From contig NZ_BMSE01000021.1 in NCBI RefSeq assembly GCF_014648995.1, positions 89,226 through 153,225 on the forward strand: a stretch of 64,000 nt of DNA. Reading direction: 5' to 3'. The stretch comes from Streptomyces massasporeus. GTDB lineage: Bacteria > Actinomycetota > Actinomycetes > Streptomycetales > Streptomycetaceae. Position 1 is the first letter of the stretch, and every line of letters starts with the position of its first letter. Positions 44,043 to 52,117 of this stretch are shown piece after piece. The notes below the pieces were generated by a model. The model was given only the letters and a program-made list of their open reading frames with translations. It had not been told where the DNA came from and did no database searches. Made by a program: the position numbers and the translations under genes.

Positions 44043-45167
44043 TCAGACGTACCGCTCCAGAATCGAGGACTCCGCCAGCCGCGACAGCCCCTCGCGGACG
44101 CTGCGGGCCCGGGCCTCGCCCACGCCGTCCACCGTCTGGAGGTCGTCGACGCTGGCGGCGAGCAGCTTCTGCAGTCCGCCGAAGTGCTCGACGAGGCGGT
44201 CGATGATCGCGCCGGGGAGCCGGGGCACCTTGGCGAGGAGGCGGTACCCTCGCGGGGAAACTGCCGAGTCCAGCGTCTCGGGCGCGCCGGTGTAGCCCAA
44301 CGCCCGTGCCACCGTGGACAGTTCGAGCAGCTCGGCATGGGTGAGGGCGTCGAGTTCGGCGAGGGCCTGGTCGACCGTGCGGGAGCGCTTGGCCGTGGGC
44401 TCGGGGACGTAGTCCCGCACCACCAGCTCGCGCTCGGGTTCCACACCCGCGATCAGCTCGTCGAGCTGGAGGGCCAGGAGCCGGCCGTCCGTGCCGAGCT
44501 CCACCACGTACTCGGCGATCTCCGTGGCGATGCGGCGCACCATCTCCAGGCGCTGGGCGACCGCCGAGACGTCCCGGACGGTCACCAGGTCCTCGATCTC
44601 CAGCGCCGACAGCGTGCCCGCGACCTCGTCGAGGCGGAGCTTGTAGCGCTCCAGGGTGGCGAGCGCCTGGTTGGCGCGGGACAGGATCGCCGCCGAGTCC
44701 TCCAGGACGCGGCGCTGACCGTCGACGTACAGGGCGATCAGCCGCATCGACTGGGAGACGGAGACCACCGGGAAACCGACCTGCTTGCTGACGCGGTCCG
44801 CCGTGCGGTGCCGGGTGCCCGTCTCCTCCGTCGGGATCGTCGGGTCCGGGACCAGCTGCACGCCCGCGCGCAGGATCTTCGACAGGTCGGAGGACAGCAC
44901 GATGCCGCCGTCCAGCTTGCACAGCTCGCGCAGACGGGTCGCGGTGAACTCGACGTCCAGCACGAAACCGCCGCTGCACAGCGCCTCGACCGTCTTGTCG
45001 GAGCCGAGCACGATGAGTCCGCCGGTGTTGCCGCGGAGCACGCGCTCCAGGCCGTCACGCAGGGCGGTGCCGGGTGCCACGGCGCTCAGGGAGGCGCGCA
45101 TCAGGCCATCGGTACCGGCGCTCCCGCCGGATTTTCCGGGAGCAGATGCCCGGTCGTTGGCTGCCAC
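44043..45167 (-). CDS. disA: DNA integrity scanning diadenylate cyclase DisA
   Basis: 374 aa. Makes c-di-AMP from two ATP. DAC domain with LVLRGNTGGLIVLGSD-like start, LDGGIVLSSDLSKI (family DGA motif, here DGG) and GTRHRTADR (RHR motif); a helical spine; and C-terminal RuvA-like HhH (LLAASVDDLQTVDGVGEARARSVREGL) that binds branched DNA. GTG start with GGAGGAG upstream. Follows radA by 80 bp on the same strand; RadA is known to modulate DisA in other bacteria. Confidence 0.96.
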   Translation of the reverse strand: MAANDRASAPGKSGGSAGTDGLMRASLSAVAPGTALRDGLERVLRGNTGGLIVLGSDKTVEALCSGGFVLDVEFTATRLRELCKLDGGIVLSSDLSKILRAGVQLVPDPTIPTEETGTRHRTADRVSKQVGFPVVSVSQSMRLIALYVDGQRRVLEDSAAILSRANQALATLERYKLRLDEVAGTLSALEIEDLVTVRDVSAVAQRLEMVRRIATEIAEYVVELGTDGRLLALQLDELIAGVEPERELVVRDYVPEPTAKRSRTVDQALAELDALTHAELLELSTVARALGYTGAPETLDSAVSPRGYRLLAKVPRLPGAIIDRLVEHFGGLQKLLAASVDDLQTVDGVGEARARSVREGLSRLAESSILERYV

Positions 45168-45247
45168 TGCACTCCTCCGGTCGCAGGTTCTGGGCGCCCC
45201 CGTGTCGCGCGCTCGGTTCGCACGGACGGGCGAGACCAGGGCAAAGT

Positions 45248-46657
45248 CTACCGGCGACCCTCCTCGTCCCGTGGGGCCTCTCTGCGACGGGAGCGGGGAA
45301 GGACCCTCAGGGCGTCCCCTATGTCCGCGACTTCCAGGACCTTCATGCCCGCCGGGACCTTGCCCGGATCGCCCGGGACCAGCGCATGCGTGAAGCCCAG
45401 ACGATGGGCTTCGGCCAGCCTGCGCTGCACTCCGGTGACCCGTCTCACCTCGCCCGCGAGGCCCACTTCGCCGATCGCGACGAGATTCTTCGGGAGAGGT
45501 GTGTCACTCGCCGCGCTCGCCAGGGCGAGGGCGACGGCCAGGTCCGCGGCGGGCTCGGTGAGCTTCACCCCGCCGACCGTCGCGGAGTAGATGTCCCTTT
45601 TGCCCAAGGCGCTGATCCGCCCCCGCTGTTCCAGCACCGCGAGCATCATCGAGACGCGGGAGGTCTCCAGGCCCGAGGTGGTACGGCGCGGGGAGGGGAT
45701 CTGCGAGTCGACCGTGAGCGCCTGGACCTCGGCGACCAGCGGGCGGCGGCCCTCCAGGGTGACGGTCAGGCAGGTGCCCGGGACCGGTTCGGCCCGGCGG
45801 GTCAGGAAGAGCCCGCTCGGGTCGGCGAGACCCGTGATGCCCTCGTCGTGCAGCTCGAAGCAGCCGACCTCGTCGGTGGTGCCGTAGCGGTTCTTGACGC
45901 CGCGCACCAGACGCAGACGGGCGTGCCGGTCGCCCTCGAAGCTCAGGACGACGTCCACCAGGTGCTCCAGCAGGCGCGGGCCCGCGATCGCGCCGTCCTT
46001 GGTGACGTGGCCCACCAGCAGCGTGGACATGCCGCGTTCCTTGGAGGCCCGGATGAGCGCGCCGGCGACCTCCCGCACCTGGGCCATGCCGCCGGGTGCG
46101 CCGTCGATCTCGGGGGAGGCCACCGTCTGCACCGAGTCCATGATCAGCAGCGACGGCTTCACCGCGTCCAAGTGGCCCAGCACCGCGGCCAGATCCGTCT
46201 CGGCCGCCAGGTACAGGTGGTCGTCGATGGCGCCGATGCGGTCGGCGCGCAACCGGACCTGGCTCGCCGACTCCTCACCCGTGACGTACAGCGTGCGGTG
46301 CTCGTCGCTCGCGGACTTGGCCGCCACGTCCAGCAGAAGCGTGGACTTGCCGACGCCCGGTTCGCCCGCGACCAGCACCACCGCGCCGGGCACCAGCCCG
46401 CCGCCGAGCACGCGGTCCAGCTCGGGCACGCCGGTGGGGCGGGCGGTGGCCTGGCGGCCGTCCACCTGGCCGATGGGCAGGGCGGAGGTGGTGACCCGGC
46501 CGGGGGCCGTCGTACGCACCGCGGGCGCGCCGTACTCCTCGACCGTCCCCCAGGCCTGGCACTCGGGGCAGCGGCCGAGCCACTTCGCCGTCTGCCAGCC
46601 GCATTCCGTGCAGCGGTAGGACGGGCGGTCCTTGGTGGTCTTCGTACGGGCAGCCAT
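45248..46657 (-). CDS. radA: DNA repair protein RadA
   Basis: 469 aa. Zinc finger CTECGWQTAKWLGRCPEC, RecA-like ATPase with GEPGVGKSTLLLDVA (Walker A) and LLIMDSVQTV (Walker B), the RadA signature KNRYGTTDEVG, and a C-terminal Lon-protease-like domain. It promotes branch migration during recombination. ATG at 46657; longer frames upstream lack the zinc-finger-proximal start. Divergent from the BACON-domain gene. Confidence 0.96.
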   Translation of the reverse strand: MAARTKTTKDRPSYRCTECGWQTAKWLGRCPECQAWGTVEEYGAPAVRTTAPGRVTTSALPIGQVDGRQATARPTGVPELDRVLGGGLVPGAVVLVAGEPGVGKSTLLLDVAAKSASDEHRTLYVTGEESASQVRLRADRIGAIDDHLYLAAETDLAAVLGHLDAVKPSLLIMDSVQTVASPEIDGAPGGMAQVREVAGALIRASKERGMSTLLVGHVTKDGAIAGPRLLEHLVDVVLSFEGDRHARLRLVRGVKNRYGTTDEVGCFELHDEGITGLADPSGLFLTRRAEPVPGTCLTVTLEGRRPLVAEVQALTVDSQIPSPRRTTSGLETSRVSMMLAVLEQRGRISALGKRDIYSATVGGVKLTEPAADLAVALALASAASDTPLPKNLVAIGEVGLAGEVRRVTGVQRRLAEAHRLGFTHALVPGDPGKVPAGMKVLEVADIGDALRVLPRSRRREAPRDEEGRR

Positions 46658-46853
46658 GGACGAAACCGTAGCCGCCGGCACTGACATCGCGGGACCGGCC
46701 GACGGCGGCCACCTGCGCGCCAGGGCCCCGCCACCCCGCGCCAGCCGCGGAGCCACCGGTTCATGTCCCCGTTTGAGGGATCGTTTCACCCGTACGGATT
46801 AAAAGTGCTCAAGCCGCATGAAGGTGCCACTCCCGGCCCCCTACGGTCGCCGA

Positions 46854-48587
46854 ATGACGAGCAGTACTCCGGAGATCTCGACCCGTTCGGCCCGCACGGC
46901 CGGCGCCCACCGGGCGCACCGGGAGGCGCGCGACCGCGGGGCGGCGCGCACGCTGGCGCAGCGGCCACCCGTGCGCTACGAGCCCTACCTGGACGGCCTG
47001 TTCACCTACTGCCTGTCCGTGCTGTGCGACCACGAGGCCGCGACCGCCGCCCTGGGCGACGTCCTCGCACTTGCCGAACGCCGCGGCCGGCACGTCCCCG
47101 AGGCACCCGCGGACCGCAGGGCCTGGCTGTACGCGCTGGCCCGCTGGGCGTGCCTGCGCAAGCTGGCCGAGGCCAAGCAGAAACGTCAGAGCAGCCATGC
47201 CGCGGGCCGTACCGACCGGCAGCGCGCCGACCGTCCGGCCGCCCCGGCCGCCTCCGAGGAGGTCCAGGAGCGGCGCCGTCGCGAACTGGCCCTGCTGGCC
47301 TGGCCGGAGGCCGCCGGCACCACGCCCGAGCAGCGCGAGGCGCTCGAACTGGCCGTGCGCCACCACCTCGCCGCCCGCGAGGTCGCCGCCGTCCTCGGCA
47401 TGGACCCGGCCGCCGCCCGCGATCTGCTCGCCTCCGCCGCCTGCGAGGTGGAACGCACGCGTGCGGCCCTCGCCGTGGTCGAGACCGGGGCGTGTCCGAG
47501 CGTGTCGCACCTCGCCGGCGACGACCGGCTCGTGCTCGGCACGGCCCTGCGCCGCGAACTCGTCCGGCACGTCGACGACTGCCCGCGCTGCCGCCGCACC
47601 GCCGAGCGCGCCATCCCCGGCCGCTGGCCCGGCACCAGCGTCACCCCCGCCGAACTGCCCGTCCTGCCGGCGCCCCGAGCGGCCCTGCACGTCGCGATGG
47701 CCCACCACCCGCGCGCGCGGGGGAACGCCGCACCCCGTTTCGACCGGCGCGGCTTCCCGATGGACCCCAAGGACCACGCCGCCCGCAGAGACCGCCTGCG
47801 CGCGCGTGCCGTCACCACGACCGTCGTCGCCACCGTCGTGGCCGCCCCCGTCCTCGCCCTGTGGGCGGCCTACCGGGGCACCCCGATCGGCGAGGGCCAG
47901 GACGGCCGCTCGGCCTCCGCGCGCGAGGCGGACGACCCGTTCGGCCTGGACGGCGAGATGGCGGGCGGCGGCTACGAGAACACCGGTAACGCGAGCACCC
48001 GCCCCGGCCCGCGCTTCGGCAAGGACGGCAAGGCCGACGTCTCCGTCGAGGTGATCGGCGTCGCCGGCGCGGGACGCGAGAGCGCCTTGGACGTCACGGC
48101 CGACAACAGCGGCGACACCACCCTGATCACGCTGACCGCGAGCGGCCCGGCCCCGGTCCGCTGGTCCGCGTCGACGGGAGCCCCCTGGCTCTACCTCAGC
48201 CAGTCCTCGGGAACGCTCCGGCCCGGCGAGTCGGTAACGATCAAGGTGTACGTCGACCACCTGCGGGAGCCCGCGGGGCCCTGGCAGGCGCAGGTCGCGG
48301 TCGCACCCGTGGGCGCCGTCGTCCGTATCGAGGGCTACGGCACCGCGCCCAGCCCCTCCGACCCCGGCCCGGACCCCCGACCCAGCGGCCCGGGCGACCC
48401 GTCGCCGACCCACCCCGACCCGACGCCCACGACCTCCGCCCCGGACCCGGACCCGACGCCGACCACTCCGCCCCCGTCGACCGACCCGGATCCCACGCCC
48501 ACGCCGACGGACCCGGCCCCGACCGAGCCCGAGGGCTCGACACCACCGTCGTCGGACAGCGGCGACCCGAGCCCGGTCACCTCGTAG
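46854..48587 (+). CDS. Sigma-like / zinc-finger / TM / BACON-domain fusion protein
   Basis: 577 aa. In order: a sigma-region-2-like part (YEPYLDGLFTYCLSVLCDHEAATAALGDVLALAERRG...RAWLYALARWACLRKL, ~45-110); a region-4-like HTH (EQREALELAVRHHLAAREVAAVLGMDPAAARDLLASAACEVERTRAAL, ~165-215); a zf-HC2-like HVDDCPRC (~245); one membrane segment (AVTTTVVATVVAAPVLALWAAY, ~322-343); an external BACON-type beta domain (VDVTADNSGDTTLITLTASG...VRWSASTGAPWLYLSQSSGTLRPGESVTIKVYVD); and a Pro/Asp/Thr-rich tail. ATG at 46854 with TACGGT 6 nt upstream; ATG at 46818 is an alternative. Domain calls are by pattern only. Confidence 0.82.
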   Translation: MTSSTPEISTRSARTAGAHRAHREARDRGAARTLAQRPPVRYEPYLDGLFTYCLSVLCDHEAATAALGDVLALAERRGRHVPEAPADRRAWLYALARWACLRKLAEAKQKRQSSHAAGRTDRQRADRPAAPAASEEVQERRRRELALLAWPEAAGTTPEQREALELAVRHHLAAREVAAVLGMDPAAARDLLASAACEVERTRAALAVVETGACPSVSHLAGDDRLVLGTALRRELVRHVDDCPRCRRTAERAIPGRWPGTSVTPAELPVLPAPRAALHVAMAHHPRARGNAAPRFDRRGFPMDPKDHAARRDRLRARAVTTTVVATVVAAPVLALWAAYRGTPIGEGQDGRSASAREADDPFGLDGEMAGGGYENTGNASTRPGPRFGKDGKADVSVEVIGVAGAGRESALDVTADNSGDTTLITLTASGPAPVRWSASTGAPWLYLSQSSGTLRPGESVTIKVYVDHLREPAGPWQAQVAVAPVGAVVRIEGYGTAPSPSDPGPDPRPSGPGDPSPTHPDPTPTTSAPDPDPTPTTPPPSTDPDPTPTPTDPAPTEPEGSTPPSSDSGDPSPVTS

Positions 48588-48595
48588 CCGGGCTC

Positions 48596-49414
48596 TCAGG
48601 CCCCAGGGCTCGCCGGACGCGCGGGATCCGCGGGGTGCGGTGCCAGCAGCGGCAGCTGCGAGGCCAGCCGCTCCTCGCACAGCTCGACCAGCCGGTCGTA
48701 GCCGGCCTTGCCCATCAGCTCGATCAGCTCGGGCCGGTAGGAGACGTACACGGGATCGCCCGCGCCGTGGGCCGACGTCGCCGACGTGCACCACCAGTGC
48801 AGGTCGTGGCCGCCCGGACCCCAGCCGCGGCGGTCGTACTCACCGATCGACACCTGGAGGACGCGCGTGTCGTCGGGCCGGTCGATCCACTCGTACGTCC
48901 GCCGGACCGGCAGCTGCCAGCACACGTCCGGCTTGGTCTCCAGCGGCTCGCGGCCCTCCTTCAGGGCCAGGATGTGCAGCGAGCAGCCCATGCCCCCCTT
49001 GAAGCCCGGCCGGTTCTGGAAGATGCACGAGCCCTCGAAGGGCCGCGTCTGCCGCTCGCCGTCCTCGTCCTCGGAGACCCAGCCGCCCCGCGTGCCCTCG
49101 GCATGGTGCTGCCAGATGTCCGGCGTGAGCCTGGCCACATGCTCGGCGACGCGCTTCTCGTCGTCCTCGTCGGAGAAGTGGGCACCCAACGTGCAGCACC
49201 CGTCGTCCGCGCGGCCCGCCTGGATGCCCTGGCAGCCGCTGCCGAAGATGCAGTTCCAGCGAGAGGTCAGCCATGTCAGATCGCAGCGGAAGACCTGCTC
49301 GTCGTCCGCCGGATCAGGAAACTCCACCCATGCGCGAGCGAAGTCGAGGCCCTTCTCGTCGGCCTTCACGACGCTCGGTGATTTGTCGCGCTTCGCCTTT
49401 TTCGTCTTTGGCAC
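48596..49414 (-). CDS. Cysteine-rich conserved hypothetical protein
   Basis: 272 aa. A basic N-terminus MPKTKKAKRDK, then a Cys cluster RCDLTWLTSRWNCIFGSGCQGIQ...DDGCCTLGAHF, then GSCIFQNRPGFKGGMGCSLHILAL and KPDVCWQLP. The spacing recalls DUF3109/YkgJ-type metal or Fe-S binding proteins but I cannot assign it firmly. Converges on the BACON gene with 8 bp between stops and is divergent from ppx-like gene. Confidence 0.8.
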   Translation of the reverse strand: MPKTKKAKRDKSPSVVKADEKGLDFARAWVEFPDPADDEQVFRCDLTWLTSRWNCIFGSGCQGIQAGRADDGCCTLGAHFSDEDDEKRVAEHVARLTPDIWQHHAEGTRGGWVSEDEDGERQTRPFEGSCIFQNRPGFKGGMGCSLHILALKEGREPLETKPDVCWQLPVRRTYEWIDRPDDTRVLQVSIGEYDRRGWGPGGHDLHWWCTSATSAHGAGDPVYVSYRPELIELMGKAGYDRLVELCEERLASQLPLLAPHPADPARPASPGA

Positions 49415-49485
49415 GATTCCAGGGTACGGGCCTCGTGCCCCCGCCGAGGACGGCGGAGGGCCCGGCGGGCAGTAGCGTTCCGTAC

Positions 49486-50418
49486 ATGAGACTCGGTGTC
49501 CTCGACGTGGGATCGAACACGGTGCATCTGCTCGTGGTGGACGCGCACCCCGGCGCGTGCCCGCTGCCCGCGCACTCGCACAAGGCGGAACTGCGCCTCG
49601 CCCAGCTCCTCGACGACGACGGCGCGATCGGCCCGCACGGCGTCGACCGGCTGGTCTCGGTCATTCAGGAGGCGCTCCAGGCCGCCGAGGACAAGGGCGT
49701 CGAAGAGGTCCTCCCGTTCGCCACCTCCGCCGTGCGCGAGGCCCGCAACGCCGACGACGTCCTCGCCCGCGTGCGCGCCGAGACGGGCGTCGAGCTCCAG
49801 GTCCTCACCGGCGCCGAGGAGGCCCGGCTCACCTTCCTCGCCGCCCGCCGCTGGTTCGGCTGGTCGGCCGGGAAGCTGCTGGTCCTGGACATCGGCGGCG
49901 GCTCCCTGGAGGTCGCCTACGGCATCGACGAGGAGCCCGACGCGGCCGCCTCGCTGCCGCTGGGCGCCGGCCGCCTCACCGCCGGCTGGCTCCCCGGCGA
50001 CCCGCCCGCCCCGGACGACGTCCGCGCCCTGCGCCGGCACGTGCGGACCGAGATCGCCCGCACGGTCGGCGAATTCAGCCGCCTCGGCACCCCCGACCAC
50101 GTCGTCGCCACGTCGAAGACCTTCAAGCAGCTGGCCCGCATCGCCGGCGCCGCCCGCTCCGCCGAGGGCCCCTACGTCCAGCGCGAGCTCAAGCGGGAGT
50201 CCGTGGAAGGCTGGGTCCCGCGCCTGGCCGCCATGACCGAGCGGGAGCGCACGGAGCTGCCGGGCGTCTCCGAGGGCAGGGCCGGCCAGCTCGTGGCGGG
50301 CGCCCTGGTCGCCGAGGCCGCGATGGACCTCTTCGGCGTGGAGCGCGTCGAGATATGCCCCTGGGCGCTGAGGGAAGGCGTGATCCTGCGTCGCCTGGAT
50401 CACATGGAGTCCGCGTAG
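49486..50418 (+). CDS. Ppx/GppA family exopolyphosphatase
   Basis: 310 aa. ASKHA fold: RLGVLDVGSNTVHLLVVDA (phosphate 1), FATSAVREARNADDVLARV, LTGAEEARLTFLAARRWFG, LVLDIGGGSLEVAYG (phosphate 2), LPLGAGRLT. Short form like mycobacterial Ppx1, which cleaves polyphosphate or acts on (p)ppGpp-related substrates. TAGCGT ends 7 nt before the ATG, no Shine-Dalgarno. Confidence 0.92.
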   Translation: MRLGVLDVGSNTVHLLVVDAHPGACPLPAHSHKAELRLAQLLDDDGAIGPHGVDRLVSVIQEALQAAEDKGVEEVLPFATSAVREARNADDVLARVRAETGVELQVLTGAEEARLTFLAARRWFGWSAGKLLVLDIGGGSLEVAYGIDEEPDAAASLPLGAGRLTAGWLPGDPPAPDDVRALRRHVRTEIARTVGEFSRLGTPDHVVATSKTFKQLARIAGAARSAEGPYVQRELKRESVEGWVPRLAAMTERERTELPGVSEGRAGQLVAGALVAEAAMDLFGVERVEICPWALREGVILRRLDHMESA

Positions 50419-50500
50419 GAGCCCGCTCGTCTATGGCAAACACCACAACGGCCAAGAGGCCCCCCACGCCACCCCGACCACACCCCGTAATCTGTCCTGC

Positions 50501-51325
50501 ATGGCAGAGCCAGCCGTGAAGATCCCGGACGCGAAGGTCGCCCTGTCGACGGCCTCGGTCTACCCGGAGTCGACGGCCACGGCCTTCGAGATCGCCGCGC
50601 GCCTCGGCTACGACGGAGTCGAGGTCATGGTCTGGACCGACCCGGTCAGCCAGGACATCGAGGCCCTGCGCAGACTCAGCGACTACCACCGGATCCCGAT
50701 CCTGGCCGTGCACGCCCCCTGCCTGCTCATCACGCAGCGCGTCTGGTCCACCGACCCGTGGACCAAGCTCCAGCGGGCCCGCGCGGCGGCGGAGAAGCTC
50801 GACGCGAGCACGGTCGTGGTCCACCCGCCGTTCCGCTGGCAGCGCCAGTACGCCCGGGACTTCGTCACCGGCATCTGGCGCATGGCCGACGAGACGGACG
50901 TACGGTTCGCCGTCGAGAACATGTACCCCTGGCGCTACCGCGACCGCGAGATGCTCGCGTACGCGCCCGACTGGGACGTGACGAAGGACGACTACCGGCA
51001 CTTCACGATCGACCTCAGCCACACCGCGACGGCCCGATCCGACGCCCTGGACATGGTCGACCGCATGGGGGACCGGCTCGGCCACGTCCACCTCGCCGAC
51101 GGCCGGGGTTCCGCCAAGGACGAGCACCTGGTGCCCGGGCGCGGCACGCAGCCCTGCGCCGAGGTGCTGGAGCGGCTCGCCCTGACCGGCTTCGACGGGC
51201 ACGTCGTCATCGAGGTCAACACCCGCCGCGCGATGTCGAGCGCGGAGCGCGAGGCCGACCTGGCGGAGGCCCTGGCCTTCACCCGCCTGCACCTGGCCTC
51301 GGCGGTGAAGGTGCCGCGGTCATGA
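50501..51325 (+). CDS. Sugar phosphate isomerase/epimerase (TIM barrel)
   Basis: 274 aa. AP-endonuclease-2-like barrel: VALSTASVYPESTATAFEIAARLGYDGVEVMVW, ILAVHAPCLL, VVVHPPFRWQ, RFAVENMYPW (metal Glu), FTIDLSHTAT, HVHLADGRGSAKDEHLVPGRG, GHVVIEVNTR. Metal ligands Glu/Asp/His are present. Substrate unknown. TAATCT ends 7 nt before ATG. ATGA overlap with the downstream TetR gene. Confidence 0.88.
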   Translation: MAEPAVKIPDAKVALSTASVYPESTATAFEIAARLGYDGVEVMVWTDPVSQDIEALRRLSDYHRIPILAVHAPCLLITQRVWSTDPWTKLQRARAAAEKLDASTVVVHPPFRWQRQYARDFVTGIWRMADETDVRFAVENMYPWRYRDREMLAYAPDWDVTKDDYRHFTIDLSHTATARSDALDMVDRMGDRLGHVHLADGRGSAKDEHLVPGRGTQPCAEVLERLALTGFDGHVVIEVNTRRAMSSAEREADLAEALAFTRLHLASAVKVPRS

Positions 51326-51954
51326 CCGGCCGGCCCCCGGCGGGCAACGGGTCCGGCACCGCCGCCCGCCGCCGCGGCCGCCCCCCGCGCACGGAGTCGG
51401 CGGACACCCGCGACCGCATCCTGACCGCCGCCCGCGACGAATTCTCCGAGCGCGGCTACGAGAAGACGTCCGTGCGCGGCATCGCCAAGTCCGCCGGCGT
51501 CGACTCGGCCCTCGTGCACCACTACTTCGGCACGAAGGAGCAGGTCTTCGAGGCGGCGATCACCCTGTCCTTCGGACCCGCCCTGCAGGCCCCGAAGGCC
51601 ATCGAGGAGGGCCCGCTGGACGGGGTGGGGGAGCGCCTGGCCCGCTTCTTCTTCGGCATCTGGGAGAACCCGGCGACCCGCGCACCGCTGCTCGCCATCG
51701 TCCGCTCCGCCCTCACCAACGACACAGCGGCCGCCGTTTTCCGGCGGATCATCGCCACCCAGGTGCTGCGCCGCATCGCGGTACGGCTGGAGCTGCCGGA
51801 CGCCGAGCTGCGGGCCGAGCTCGCGGCGGCGCAGCTCGTGGGCACCGCGATCCTGCGCTACGTCCTCAAGATCGAGCCGCTGGCCTCGGCGGACCCGGAA
51901 CAGGTCATCGCGCGGCTCGCGCCGGTCGTACAGGGACATCTGACCGATCCGTAA
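51322..51954 (+). CDS. TetR family regulator
   Basis: 210 aa. Disordered basic N-terminus GRPPAGNGSGTAARRRGRPPR, then HTH TRDRILTAARDEFSERGYEKTSVRGIAKSAGVDSALVHHYFGTKEQVFEAAI. C-terminal domain with LLAIVRSALTNDTAAAVFRRII resembles TetR_C_17-type actinobacterial regulators. Co-transcribed with the isomerase gene. The last codons lie in a 24-bp tandem duplication. Confidence 0.92.
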   Translation: MTGRPPAGNGSGTAARRRGRPPRTESADTRDRILTAARDEFSERGYEKTSVRGIAKSAGVDSALVHHYFGTKEQVFEAAITLSFGPALQAPKAIEEGPLDGVGERLARFFFGIWENPATRAPLLAIVRSALTNDTAAAVFRRIIATQVLRRIAVRLELPDAELRAELAAAQLVGTAILRYVLKIEPLASADPEQVIARLAPVVQGHLTDP

Positions 51955-51988
51955 GGCGTGCGGGTGACCGATCCGTAAGGCCTGCGGG
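51941..51988. repeat. 24-bp tandem duplication across the tetR stop
   Basis: 51941-51964 and 51965-51988 differ at one base. The first copy contains the final codons and stop of the TetR gene; the second follows as non-coding DNA. Confidence 0.9.
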
Positions 51989-52117
51989 TGCCGTCGTCCG
52001 AGACAAGCGTCCCGCATTCCGGACGCACCGTCCCGCCCACTGGATGACCGGCGTACGCTCGGTAGCAGTCAGAAATCTCCGAATCCTCTGACGCAGTCTC
52101 TGAAGGAGCGAGCGACG

